Below, piece by piece: positions 35,901 through 49,651 of a stretch of DNA of 64,000 nt; position 1 is the first letter of the stretch, and each line of letters starts with the position of its first letter. Under the pieces are notes generated by a model. The model saw only the letters and a list, made by a program, of their open reading frames with translations. It ran no database searches and was not told where the DNA came from. The DNA lies in assembly GCA_037013685.1 (NCBI GenBank), contig CM072891.1, positions 9,090,501 to 9,154,500 of the forward strand, written 5' to 3'. Source of the stretch: Acridotheres tristis. Its lineage: Eukaryota; Chordata; Aves; Passeriformes; Sturnidae. Made by a program: the position numbers and the translations under genes.

Positions 35901-36885
35901 TAGCACAGGAAAATGGCAACATGCTTCTAAGGCTTAAGTGCTTTGGAGTGGTACACCCTGGACCATTCCTTACCTTTGAATAAAGCACAGAGCCAGTTCC
36001 AATACTGTAATTCCCAGAAGATACTGTGTCTTGCCTCCAAATATACTGAAATGTAATGATACTTAGCATTGCTTTTACACTGCACAGAGAAAAAGCAGAA
36101 CCTAGCATCAGTATATTTGTTTTAATAACTCTAAGATTTGGCATGCAACATAATCAGTTATTTTCACTTCCAGGAGCTTCTGATATTCAAGAACTTCTCC
36201 TGAACCTTGTCCAGATGGATACAAATTGTATATCATCTCCTTTAATATTGTAAATATTTTCAGATTTCTAAGGAATTTTTGATATTGCAAGGTTCTCTTC
36301 TACACCTAAAAAGAATGACAAATTAGATATACATGTACACAATGGGCGCATATGCAGCATTTTCCAGAATGAAAAATACATAAGGAAAGTAACTCATGGC
36401 ACCTTAATGAGAAAAGTTAAGAGTTAGCATTTTTAGCTAAAAACTTCTCTAGAGTATCTGCACTAACGCATTAAAGAAAATCACAAACACATCTAAACCA
36501 CCATGTGAGCTACATTTATGCAAAGGATGCTGAAGGACTTCCTGTAGTATACAACAGGACTATGGAGGAGTCTCTCCCTGTATCCAGGATTCTGTTCTGA
36601 AATGATGAAGTCCTTTCAAAGGAGGTATCAGAAGGGTGCAGGGCACAGACACGCAGAGCCACTTACAAGGCTGTTACCAGCCCAGACCACCCATCAGCAG
36701 ATTTTAACCCATCCAAAGCAGAATCACTGAGACATCCCTACCCAGTGCAACTGTCTTGTCACAGTTTATGATTAGCCTGGAGAGCCTGCTATAAAACCTT
36801 AAATAAAGTTAAAGATTATTTGATTTAGGGAACAAATTAAAAACATTCAATGGTAACCATTTATCTCTATCTCTCTTTAAAACTT

Positions 36886-36929
36886 GTTGCCTGTATAACT
36901 GGCAACTGTTGCCTGTGTAACTGGTAACT
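36886..36929 (+). repeat. 22 bp tandem duplication
   Basis: Two adjacent 22 bp copies starting gttgcctgt, at 36886-36907 and 36908-36929, differing at two positions. Confidence 0.9.
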
Positions 36930-39900
36930 ATCCACCATTATTCCATTTCTATAAATATTCTCTTAACTAAGCATATGTATATTTGTACTGTTTCACATAT
37001 CAAGTTCATGACCTCACACACTGTAGTAATCTTGAACTTTACTCTTTGGCTCACTTTTTGAGGGCTGTGCTGTCCTGCCCTTTGTCTAGTCCTTTTGCTA
37101 CATCAGCTATATCTGGCATGATAAGCAAGCGTAAATTGTGTACATTCCTCATTCTCCTTGGAGATCATTTGCAAACATTTCTCTCTGACAGAATGCTGCA
37201 GAAATGACTCAGGAAAGACTCTGATTTCTCCTCAGATTTCAGCAAAATTAAGGATGCTGAGAATAATAACAAGTTGTAGTTGCAGACCATCTTTTATTCC
37301 ACCATGTTAGCTTTTAAATTCCTCTCCTTTAGGGTTTCATTCATATAAAATAAAGTGTTCCTCTGTTCCTAGCTAATGTACATTCTCAGCTTTAACTGCA
37401 ACAATGCTGTCACTGTTCCTTACAGGAAATCTGTCAGATTAGGGTGATGACATTCATTTCTCAATAAGTCCTCCTGCTTCCAGCAACTGAAATTATGGCT
37501 CTCCCCTGTAAGCAGCTCAATCACTTTCAACCATGATGATGGACGAATTCCAAGAACAATCTTAAATGTAAGACAAATGCAGCAAGTTACCCTCTGTCCT
37601 TCTGAGACAGAGCAATCAAACCTTCCTTCTCCAATTTCCTCATTATTATGGTCAAATCTCACATTTATGAAACATGCATAGAATTATAATACATATTTTA
37701 CTAATGAGGAAGAGAAACAGAGGAAATAACTCCTAAGATCGCAAAACAAGCAAGGTCAAAAAATAAGCAATATATAATATACTAGCTACCAGTTCCCCTT
37801 CAAACCTGAAAGAAAACGCAGTTAAATCTACCTGTGAAAGATAGAAAGGGTGTGCTATTCACACGTGTGCAGAAAGGGCAAAAAAGTTTTAATTCCTTCA
37901 GTGCAATAGGAGGTCAGAGGAGGCTCAATAAGGTAGGTTTTGTTTTTGGCTTTTGTGGTTTGCATTTTTGAAAATGACTGGAGACTTACAGGGCATCACG
38001 AACTTGCTCCAGCTAGCAGAAATCTGCCTCTGCAAAACCATCAGCACCATTTGTAAGAGTCTTGAGTAAGAACAGAGAAAAGGATGAAAATATGGGTCAG
38101 TTTTTGTGTTTGTAAAAGATTTGCAAAGCTTATTGCACATAGCCTATGCTTACCCTGCTGTGTCTGGAAACAGCTTCAATCCCTCCTTCCAAAGCCTCTT
38201 CCAAAAACTCACTTTGTCACCTTTTCTTCCAGACAGTTAGCTACATCAAAATTCCTGCAGATTGTTTGCAACCTCCCACTCACCACCTTCAGACACCTTG
38301 AACAGGAAGGATAACAGCACAGCACAGAAAATAAACCATGTTTGTAAATTCTATACAGCAAAGCACAGCAATCTACATGCTGAATAAAGCAGTGAAAAAC
38401 TCAAAGCAACTACAAAACACAATATCGTGCAAGAAAGTCAAAAACATAAATACAAAGATGATGGTTTTATGTTCCTGTCACTTTATCACAAATGGTATGG
38501 CATTTTCTAGACATCCAGAATGTCTGTCTCTATAGCAGAAGGTGTATTTTCCAGGAGAGTGGCACTACAGAAGAGCAAGAGCTGAAGCCCAAAGCGAACA
38601 AGCAAAACCAACCAACTGAGCAGTCCGAAGTTTAAAAGAAGCCCACTATAAAAGAATGTAATTAGGTATCAATCATTTCCCCTAAAACCTCCAAGTATGA
38701 AACTAATCTAGGGAACTCATCAGATCAAAGTCCTAGAATCAATAAAGCCTATGAAATGGGGAAGGCTTACTTGTTGTGTAACACTGCATAGCAAAAAAAA
38801 AGAATCCTACAGCAGCCTGTAATAAAGACAAAGACATGAAAGGAAAGCTGCTTCACAGACAGACAACAAAAGGGAAAACACAGCAACCAGGAAGTTTGGC
38901 AACTTCCACTGTTTCCTGAAGGTGCCTGCCTGGGGCTAGCAAACACATACCTAAATAAGTAGCATGCATGGCAGACCGCTTATGACCTACCCAAATTTTC
39001 ATGTGATTGGCCCATTTCTATTGCAGAGAAAGACTGAAGCTATGACTGACTACAGGGGCGCCTCTGCCCTGAGGACACTCATAAAATTACTATGCTGCCA
39101 CTTTCACTTTCCCATTTTCGGAGGCTGGGAATTAATAAAGCTTTATTAAACCACTGTACTAACCAGAGACTCAAAAGTGAAACCCATCAGCTCCGTGAGG
39201 TGAAACGTGTGAAAATGGTCATGCTGTGAAGGACTACGTGCCAGCAAAATCAGGTCGCTTGCATTGCTCCACCGGATACCACAAACTACTGCTCCAATCT
39301 AAACCATTCCTGACATTCAGCACCACCAGAGGTTAATTGCCCACAGCAAGCAAAATAACACGAAACGTGGAACTACCATATTGTCTGGGAAAATTATACA
39401 TAGCCAGATGGAAATATACGAACTACAAATCCTACCTCAAGAAGATTTTGGTTTACAGTAAAGGAGGTAATAAAGGTGAGACAGTGAAAATGCAACCCTT
39501 CAAGCATTATTTAATTAGGTACTTTTCTGTTCTAATGGTCTTCAAATTCACCAAAGCATGCATTTTTATTCTATTTGGACCTACTATTTATATCAATGGA
39601 TGTGCTTTTATTTCTCCCCATCACCACAATTTTTTCACACTCAATCTGAACACACAGATCCATTCTAGTATGGAGAATGTTACAGAGAAGGATTTTGGTG
39701 TTTTGAATTACAGCGTCTGAAGCATCACAGATGCACCTCAAAGGGAAGTTTTCAGGTAACAGCGCTATAAGATGAAAGTCTTATACTATGGATGAACACT
39801 TTAAAAATAACCTATTTTTTGGGGTTGTCTTCGTCAATTCAAGCTGTAAACTAGGTTACAAGTATTGGATGCTTCCTTTTCAAAACACACCTAGGAATTT

Positions 39901-41329
39901 CTACACAATTGTGTTCTAATGGATGAGGAAGAGACAAAAAGTTGCTACAAAGAAAATGCCTATCAAGTGCTGATTAGTCTTATCCTTACAACAAGCCAGA
40001 CAAAATGTGGCTAGCACAAGCAGTTCCACCAGAAGAAAACCGACATTAACGAAGAAGAAAAACTACTAAAAAGAGAGACTAAAATTTTAAAACTTAGCAG
40101 ATGATTAAACAAACAACAAAAGAGAAGAAAAAAGCCACAACCTAATTTTTTAAAAGGAACTGGCAATATTGTTTCTATCAGCTATTGAAAGGATATGTAA
40201 GATCCTCACTTTTTTTCAAGCAAAACTTTGAGCGCTGTTTCCAAAATAATCGAAAACCTTCATGCAAACCTCATCACATGAAAACAAATTATTCATGATT
40301 TGCACCAGACTAATCTTTCGTCTTAAACTGCAAGAGAGGCAGCTCCACAATCGGGACTCTTATAAACACATACACAGGAAAGCCCATCTTTACAAATGGC
40401 TTTGCAACACAGACAAGGCTTATCCTTTAATAAAATATGTACATGGCACATCTCTTACATTGGTTAATGTTTATAAACTGAATTGAAATTAGGAATATGT
40501 GTTATTATAATCTGTCATCATGATAAACACTGATCTGAAGAGGCTTGGGCAGTCTTAGAGAGCAGAATGAGCGTAGTAATTATGGAGTACGAAATGCTGC
40601 TTTCAGGCTTTGTAAAGTTACATGAACATAATTCTTTCCCACTGGAGATCGGTTAACAGTTCTAATTGTAAGCCCTTAGACAGTTATTTTAAGCTTTTTT
40701 GTTTGGAGCTGTCTGGGAAGGCAGTTGCTAGCAACAGAGAGACCAACACGCAGGAATTACAGCAGGCTCCAAAGTCAGAATGGCAAAGAGCAGGCCAAAA
40801 GCTTCTCCCTGCCCTCGCATTCACATACCTGACAGGACCACAACACATCCTTCACTCCAAATCCTCCCCTGCCACAAACACACCAGCTACAGAATTGCAG
40901 GGACACCCCAGAGGCAGACCAAATTTCTCTGCACTTTAGCCGAGAAGAAAACACATCTGAATGCACTAAGCTGCAACAGGAAAGACAGCTAGGTTCTGTC
41001 GTTCCATCTCAACCTCTTCAGCACTCTAGCACAAAGCCAGGCTTGCAGAGAGGTCCAGTGTATAGAACAATAAAGTCTGAGTGTTTTACAGATTCCTTTG
41101 AGGTTTTGCAAGAGGTAATGGGGTACAAATAAGGGAAGAGAATGGTGAAAATTTATAGAAACAGTCATACTTTACATTCCCGGAGGTTTCTTCATGAGAA
41201 ATATAAATGTACTCAATACCTCAGCCTGAGCCCTTGGCAGAGACATTCTTAAGACTGTCAAGCAGGCATCATCATCACTCACCCAAGTCTGGCTTGGTGA
41301 GTCCAATAGCTGAGACTATACGTACAGGC

Positions 41330-41440
41330 AGAACCCCCGGGATCAGCTTCCAGCTCTGCTGCAGACATGCATCTTAAGCAAGCCACTTCCAATTGTTTCA
41401 AAAAATGAGAATAATACTTGAAACCAAGTACATTGATATT
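41330..41440 (+). mobile_element. Possible old MIR-type SINE fragment
   Basis: The order cagctctgctgcagac, aagcaagccacttcc, caaaaaatgagaataata follows the MIR core and 3' section on the plus strand. Divergence is high and the boundaries are approximate. Confidence 0.35.
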
Positions 41441-42866
41441 AATGGAGTATTTTGAGGTCATAAAAATTATATTACCTTTAACAATAGCCACAAGTAGCCT
41501 AGATGAGGAGTCTTCCACAAAGAGCTTAGAAGTCTAATTTCAGACATGACGCAATCAGAGTAGTGATAACCAAAGAAAAGGGAGTAAGACAAAACGTGAA
41601 GAAAAAAGGTCACACAATAACATAGTTGTTCTTTTGTCACATGCCTGCCTCTATCTCACTTGACCCAGAAATATCTTTGTTTATCAGCAGTTATCTAAGC
41701 TGAAGCAGCGCTGACCTTGGCTTGCCCATATCCACACACTTGCAGCAAACATGACAGTATTGACTGAGCGCAGTCATTCTTTAACAGCACTGACAGGGCT
41801 TTAGCTCAAATTTCTAAAATTATGTCTTTTATGAATTCCTGCAATCACTGTTGACTATAAAAGGGTCTCTTTACTGTGCTGCTCTCTTACAAGGTACAGT
41901 AAGCTCTTGGCCATGACTGGGGCTGTCAGGCATTACAGTAATGCAGCTAAGCAAATGCACACTAGTACTCGGAGCAGGAGCAGTGAAAGACATGGGCAAG
42001 CAGGATCACCACACAGTGGAAAACGGCAAGGTTTTAAGACTCCAGGGGCCAAAAGAGCACTATGATTTCTTAACCTTTAATTAAAAAGTCAAAGCACTCT
42101 CCAGGTCTCCAGATTCAGAGCTCCCTGCCAGTTGACAGACACCTGCCCAGTCTCCGCCTTTTAGCCACAGGGATTTCAGTGGAGGAAGGAAAGAGCAGAT
42201 GGCTGGCACCAATACTGGATCAAATACAAAGTGCTTCCATTTCTGTAGTGGCTTATTTGTATCTTTGCTAGCATTATAAAGCACTTCCACTATGGGGCAT
42301 AAGTGACATCAGCCTCATATGGACTCAGAGCAAAGTCAGAAATTTCCTAAAGATTCAGCTCAACAAGCCTACCTGAAACCAAACAAACCACTCATTCTGT
42401 ACTTTATAACTAGAATGAAAAGAAGCATTCAGTAACAGCATGAAGAAAAGTGATCTCTATTAGGAACCCTTACAAAGCTAAACTGAGTAAAAGACTCAGT
42501 TGTTAGTAAAACGAAGTTAAGATCACAATGATTAAGTTCAATACAACGGGAAAAACGAAAGTTTATGTATTAATCCACCTGTAGATGGAAGTCTATGAGT
42601 GTTAAGCAGATCAGAAGTATCCTGCACTTGCACAGTTAACTCTGTGAGTCCTGGAATATAAATACATTTTAACTGAAGTCATAACATTTTGGTTCAATAA
42701 TCCCACATTATACTTTGAACAGCTGTATTTGCTAAAGATACAGACTATGTAATTGCTATTAACAGGAACAGTAAGTCCTTGCAAATTGTGAATAAACACC
42801 CAGGACATAAATAATTGGAAACTTATTAGAAAAGCTGGTAAGATAATCTGCACTAAATACTTCACC

Positions 42867-42941
42867 ATCAAAACAAACAAACAAACAAACAAAAACAAAA
42901 AAAAACCAAAACACCAAAATAAAACAACAAAAAAAAAGCCA
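42867..42941 (+). repeat. (CAAA)n microsatellite with A-rich tail
   Basis: About five uninterrupted CAAA units, then irregular A-rich sequence to 42941. The complement in the MIDEAS transcript is (TTTG)n/U-rich. Confidence 0.9.
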
Positions 42942-43117
42942 AGCATGAAGAAAACAATAAATTCCCTTATATCGTTTTCACTTTAGAATGAAGGGCTAAT
43001 GAACTAATCATGTCTTCAGGTATATGTGTTCCATTAACCTGACTGTCTCACAGTAAGGAAATTCTGAGACTGATGCTCCTTTACAATCCATAATTCATCT
43101 AGTCATCTAGTTCTAGG

Positions 43118-43232
43118 CCAGAACTCTGAGCAACCTGGTCTAGAGGAAGGTGTCCCAGCCCTTGCCAGGGTGGTGGAATGAGATGATCTTTAAGGCCCCT
43201 TCCAAAGCAAACCATTCTGATTTTGTGATAAT
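43118..43232 (+). mobile_element. CR1 LINE 3' end fragment
   Basis: The plus strand shows gagcaacctggtctagagga, aatgagatgatctttaaggc, and cccttccaaa...accattctga before a gattttgtga end, all CR1 3' terminal landmarks. It is truncated and lies antisense to MIDEAS in intron 1. Confidence 0.88.
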
Positions 43233-43873
43233 GGCTTCTAAAGGATCTTTTCACACCAGGTAGACAGCACTCTCTTATTTCAAGTAGGTTACTTCAAGTA
43301 GTCCAGCTTATGTCCCACAGCATCTGATGACACTACTATTTTCAACAAATCTCCAAACAACAAGAATGAACATGCAATCTCTCATCAGCAGGCTGACATT
43401 TGTCACACAGTTCTTCCCCATTTGGAAAAGATCTGTGAATCCACGAAGGCAGAAAAACATTCTACCAGTTATTATACCTCAGACAAATTTCTCCTGGGGA
43501 AAGTAGTTGAAGGAACTTGTCCACAAACAAACTTCATGTTATTGGAATACTCACCATTTATGTAATACTTGGCAACAGTTAAGGTAATAAATTAACACCA
43601 ATTAATTCAACTTCACAACATGTGTTATGTGCAACATTCTGTATTTCCAAGAGGTACACAGAAAGAGACAAGCAGCCTGTTTTGCACTAAAAAGCACAAA
43701 AAGGTAGCCAAGATGAGATTATTCTTCTGTATTTCCTTTATCTCAGTTTCATCCACAAACTGCATTTAGAAGATGTCACGTAAAGCACCTTCATTTTGAA
43801 CATATACCGAATTCAGAAACTACTACAGAACACTCCTTTCTAAGTATGCCATATAACTCCCCCCACCCTGAGG

Positions 43874-43937
43874 TAAATTTTAAGGCAATTTATATAAAAG
43901 TCACATAAATTTTAAGGTAATTTATGTAAAAGTCACA
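43874..43937 (+). repeat. 32 bp tandem duplication
   Basis: Two adjacent 32 bp copies starting taaattttaagg and ending aaaagtcaca, at 43874-43905 and 43906-43937, differing at two positions. Confidence 0.93.
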
Positions 43938-44349
43938 AAGTCTTCTAAAGCACGTGAAATTTCACCTGTAGACATTAAAGGCTTTAACATTAAAATATAC
44001 ATGTCAGTGTTACAGCAGAGATCTCTGATACTCCACAGATGTAGTGTTCCATAATGTCTTTGCACTCTCCACAAGCTCTGCCTGCAACTGCAGCCTAAGG
44101 GAAAGGGCTCTTACACTTGCATGATCTGTGCTGATTGGGGTTTTAGACTTCCTTTTTTTTAAGAAAACGACAACACTAGCCAGGTGTACTGTTCTTACTG
44201 TCCATGGCTTCATTTCCTGCATTATAATACAGAAACTGAATTACAGCACTTTCTACTTTACATGGTTGCATGGCCTCATAATCACAGTATAACAGTACTA
44301 AAGAATGCATAGAGTATACTCTTTATGCACTTATTCTGGCAATGTCTCT

Positions 44350-44500
44350 TTAAGGGACTGAACTACTATTATTCCCCTTTTATTGAAGACAGCTAAGTAT
44401 GCGAAAGAGAGATTTTAAAATTACTTGCCCGAAGAGGCCGATAACAGAGGAGATAAACTAACTCAGTCCCACGTTAGTGCCTGTCCTTTCAATCATATTT
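44350..44500 (-). mobile_element. Possible old MIR-type SINE fragment
   Basis: On the plus strand actactattattcccctttt, then gaaagagagattttaaaatt acttgccc, then cagtcccacgttagtgcc follow the reverse complement of the MIR consensus in order. It is ancient and degraded. Confidence 0.45.
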
Positions 44501-47500
44501 AGTCTCTCACTCAGTTTGAAATCCCATCCTAAGGTTGGGCTAAAGTGCACATGAAACCTCTCCAAACCATTTCTTCCTATTTCAGCCTGCCCACGAGACT
44601 GTATGCCATGCATAATAATAAACTCAAGATAAGCATACAGCAGTCAATGCATGTTTATTGTGGATCTAAAAATATCATGCCAGCGTTTAGTAGAATTGTC
44701 ATCTGTAAGGCTTATGTGCACATATGCTAGCCTTGGCTGTGGTGGTGTCCAGGGGACACAGAGCAATTCAGGATACTAGGCAGACCTATTTAGGTGCAAT
44801 CATGACATTGTCACTAATTTTGCCTAGGAATTAGATAACAATGCTGAAGAATCTCACCCAACTCCTTCCCTGCATGCAATTACAAAATCACATGAAGAAA
44901 GAAGGGATTTATTTATTAATCTATTAGTCGATTAGTGTCGATACAAGCTTTCATCTGTTTACCTCACTTATGAGCACCATAAGCATAAAAGCACATTTTG
45001 TAACCAGAGAATTAAAAAGGGAGCTCTAAAATCCTGTAAGAGTGCTTTTAGCAACTACCATGACATGTATATTCCTCCCATCTTTGCAACCACCTTCTCA
45101 ACCACCACTCCAATGGAAAAGAATTTTTGTTCTCTTCCCACAACTGCAACATCTGAGATGCCACAAATAAGAAACAGCTTTCAGGCACACAAGGAATGGA
45201 TGCATTGGAACTGCATGTGATGCCTTGAGAGGCTACCCTAGAACAGAGGCTAGACAGTGTTAAATGAATAAAGTAGGTATTTATTTGAAAGGCATCATAT
45301 GTGTTGAGAGCTCACTAGTGCAGGGACAAGCTTCCACATCTTCCACTCCTTGAACCCTCTGACTGAATGTTCTGTTCTACCTAGACAAGTTAAGAGCAAC
45401 CTGTACTGATTTTAGCAGGAGGACAGCACACATCACAGCAGCTGGACTGCAGGAACAAGGGCTCTTTCAGCAGACTGTGGAAAGGGCTCTGCCACTGCTC
45501 CCACTGCCCCTTCTGAGGGCCCCAGAAATCAGGGAGCACCATGGTCCTTGGCTACTGTTTTGACCTGCAGCAGAAAATGTCAGATTTCTGTCATTGAAAG
45601 GGTGAGAGGGGGAAGGGAGGGTCAGAACCATCAACATTTGGTTGTGAAATATAGCCAGGTTTCACAGGAAAAAAAATAAAATAAGGCCCAGAGCTTTTTA
45701 AATGCAAACAGTATGGATTAAATTGCCAGTGTCATTTTTCCCTTTACATAAAAATATATGTACTTATCATAGCTATTTACAGGGGAGAAAAACAAAAAAA
45801 AGGAACAGAACCAAGCCTTGAGAGCTATGCATGAGGAATGCTGTCATAACATTACTTAAAAAGAAAGGACAAGTACTAATTTGCACATAAATGATGACAT
45901 TCACCTATTATAGCAGGTCAAACCGCTAAGTCAATGCTCTTCCTAGGTCTTGCACCACTTGTGGTTTTGTCATCTCTCTGTCTTACTGAAAATCTTGAAC
46001 ATTGCATAAGTTTCCCTTGCAGACAAAACCTGACAAATCAGAGCCACAAAAATGAACGAAAAAGCAGAAGGAAATTCACACTCTTTGCTATCTGCACATC
46101 AAACTATCAGGAAAAAAGTTTAGATAGAAGAATGGCTTTTACACATATACAGTTCCTGCAGGTAGCAGGCTAAGTTTGTACTACTGCCGACATTCCTAAA
46201 CTCAGTGGCTCTGCTCAAGCCAGGTTTCCACACTCTTCAGCTGTCTTCAGCCCACCTTCTGCAAGACTTGTGACCCTGGTGTTGGCATAAAGCTTCACAG
46301 TAGCATCAGTGCAGAGACAGGGATTCCCCCGAGCAGCAACTTCAGAGGCCCAGGGCTGAAGAATTCATGCTTTCAATTTCAGACTGAGTTCACGTACGAT
46401 GGGTGGTTTCCCTTCATGTTGCAACATGCAAGAAGCTAACAAGTGAGAAAAAGGTGAGATGACAGAAAACTAGCAGAAAGAAGAAAGTCTCCTCAAACCA
46501 CAAGTGTATCGGTCCCTCCAGATGCCATTCCTCTTGCTCCTACATTTCCAGTAGCTTTTGTCCATTTCCTAGAATATGATGCCTTCCATTAAACACACTT
46601 AGTTCCAAAAGACATCATGGCAGTTCAGATTGTTCCAAAAGACATGAACCACCCACCCAATTAAGCCACAATAATAACTTCTTAGTGTGTCATCCCTTTT
46701 TTTTTTTAAGGTAGCTTTTTATAACTGGTAATTTCTTTAATGTAATTTTTTTACTTATACCTTACCTGCTAATAATAAGATAGATTTGGACATATAAAAA
46801 GCTACATCCAATAAAAAGAAGTTATCATTTTTGTTATAGTTCTCAGCTCCTCTTCTTGAAGAAATAAAAAGTCTTCTAAAACATTTTGCTTGTTTATATA
46901 TATAAATACATATTTAATTTATATTCAGATATTTGCATGGTAAAGAGGAATTAGCACTTTTTTCTTATATATGGAGAGAATGTTGTGTGCTAGTTTTCCC
47001 AATATCATTGGGAAACCTGCTTATAGTTTCAAATATTGGAAATTGTTAAAAATAATTTGAAAATTTTCATACATGAAGCTCCCCTTAGCATTCAGTAGAC
47101 ACTGGATTCAAAAGTTCAAGTTTTTAAAAACAGCAGCTGGAAAAACCCCATTTGTCAGTTCCTCAGCTCTCAGTACCATTTCACTAGCTCTCTAGTCAAC
47201 TTCTAAAATAAGTATATCTGCAGCTCCACTGTTAAAAAGGGAAATTGCCTTCCACATTCCGATTTTTTTAGCTTTTTATGCCTTAAGTAAATAACATGAC
47301 ACTTCTGGCGGTCTTTGAAAAAACGGTTTAAAATAAAGTCCATAGCAATAAATATACTTAGCTTGCCTAGCTGCATCAGTAAAAATTTCCTCAGCTGAAC
47401 ATGGACACATTTTTTTTCCTTGTTCTTTGTGAAGAACTAATTCTTTGGTAACAAAATCCAAGCCCCGTGTGTTTCTTGCTAATAATGTGTACTTAATAAC

Positions 47501-49019
47501 AGCCTCTACTTCTGAGAGTAACTCAGCTGTTAAACTAAAGTAGCCTAGGAATATTTTCCACATCATTCCGGGAAGGAATGAGGGGAGCTGTATACTTCTA
47601 AACGGTTAACACTCTCTTCCCTCTCCCTCCAAGTAAATAGCATACACAGACACACAAAAGGCAAGGAAAACAATTAACCTTCCAACTCCTGAATTTTGGC
47701 TTTAATTCTCTAAAGTAGCTTCATGCACGAAATCGACATGTGGAAAGAATAATCCACGGTGACCAACTTTGCTGAGGCTTGTGGAAAACTGGCCTGTGCA
47801 GCACAGCAACTCTTGCCAGGGATCTGCTGCAGCACAGACCTCACGAACGTGCACCACAAAAGCAGCACCATGTCCTTCCCAGGCATTCTGGAAAACCTCA
47901 GTGCTTAAAAGTAATCACTGACCACCTCTTCCCTCCCACACTAAAGTTTAACAATCCTTTTTTTTTCCCAACAAAAAATACAGACATAGAGATGCATGCA
48001 CAAACTTAAAGTCATAAGGCATGCAACTTCATCACATGGCCCCAAGGTCTCCTCTGCATTACTGGCACCATGTCTGTCAGGAGATGCCATCAATTTATTT
48101 TAAGACACACAGGTTGGTGTTTAAATCTACCAATTTGCTTTCAGTTTGAAGCTGCTGCTTTAAAGCAAAATCCCACCAGTAACAACTCCTTCTTAAGTAT
48201 CTCAAAATTTGAAAATCAAGAGATGGGACAGCACTGCATTGAAGTATTTATTAAAGAACTCCCTCATTCAGGAATAAAAAAAACTAAACCTGGGATGAAC
48301 TTTTACAAGATCCACTATTTTACAACTGTAATTCCTTCCTGAAGCAGCAACTCTCGCAAGAGCTGTCTGCATATAATTTCAGCTCCATTATTATAAATAT
48401 TTTAGGACATGCATCTGTAACCACTAAATATGTTCCAAATTTGAAATTTTTTTTTGTATCTTATTTTTCTGCATTTTGGAAATAGTAAAACACAGGGCTT
48501 CCCCCTGACAGGAGTGCTATGATCCCCTGGTCTCTCCAAGCATACCGAGTACCTCTGGCACACAGACCTCTGTTACACACTCACACTGCTGTAAAAGACC
48601 TGCTCCCAGACACTTCTGTAGGCATCTGGGCACCAATAAAGTTTAATGTACATTGCTGTTTCAGCTCCTGCTGGTGTCTCCCTAGCTCATCTAGTTTTTC
48701 CAACTCTCTGAGATGCTTATCTCAGTCCCACTGGGCAGGAGTAGCGTTCTCCAATCACTGCTAGAAGAAGCTGGTATAAGCACAAATTTCCATTTATAGA
48801 TCTCTATTAAAAGGTTTCCTCTCTTGCTCAGGCAAATACTGGGCTCAGTATGGTTACAATCCATCTGTGCATATATCTGTTAGAAAAGTTATTTCCTCTT
48901 AGAGAGGGTTATATTTTTTTAGCTGCTCCACTACAGCTGTTCCAAAGCCACTCGGAGTCTAAAAGCATGCTTTTCTGATGTTGCATTTCCCAACGAAATG
49001 CCTCAGCTGCTGAGCAAGA

Positions 49020-49190
49020 GCCGGAGCGGTAGCCTGGAGAAACATTATCTCTCAAAGGGATCGTGTCCCCCCGGCAGCTGAGCCTACGGTCCCTGCGGGT
49101 CCCGGCACGGCTGGACCTGCGGCTGCCGGGACAGCGTGTCACCTCCGCCAGGTGACAGCCAGGGCCCGGCAAAGGCAGGCCGGGCTCTCA
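49020..49190. promoter_or_regulatory. Isolated CpG-rich patch in MIDEAS intron 1
   Basis: About 170 bp with a dense set of CpG sites (for example ctacggtccctgcgggtccc and ctgcggctgccgggacagcg) in otherwise AT-rich intron. It could be an alternative promoter, an enhancer with CpG retention, or the GC-rich end of a mobile element. No clear minus-strand donor was found beside it. Confidence 0.4.
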
Positions 49191-49651
49191 GTCTGCAGCA
49201 CAAGCACACTGCTGCACGGAAAGGCATTCTGCAACGCAGTCATTTCATTTACGTCTTGAATGAGGATTTTTCTAAAAATTTTTTTAAATATACAGGCTCT
49301 TCTGTTGTTTGTACTACTTACTTGGCATTTCTACGAGCTATGAATATACACAGCTTCATTTTCAGCTTCTGCATTGGAACGAAAGCTAAGTCCCAAAATG
49401 ATTAGTTATATAACTTTATGATAAATTGAAAAGTAGCACTGATAGCACTGAGGGGAAAAAAAAAGTTTGAAACTAATGTCCAATACACACGTCAGAAAAA
49501 AACCCCTCAAAAATAAATTAACATTCCTGCCTCAAGACAAATTTTTCCAGCAATTGTATTTAATAATAGTAAGGGACTGGGACTGTCGCTGAACAGATAA
49601 GCTGACATCATTCCAGACACATGAGTTTTCCAGATCTTCCTTTTCATATTA

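Noticed and set aside
39337..39720. 127-codon open frame in MIDEAS intron 1
   Set aside because: The sequence is AT-rich with average amino-acid mix for random DNA and no recognisable motif.
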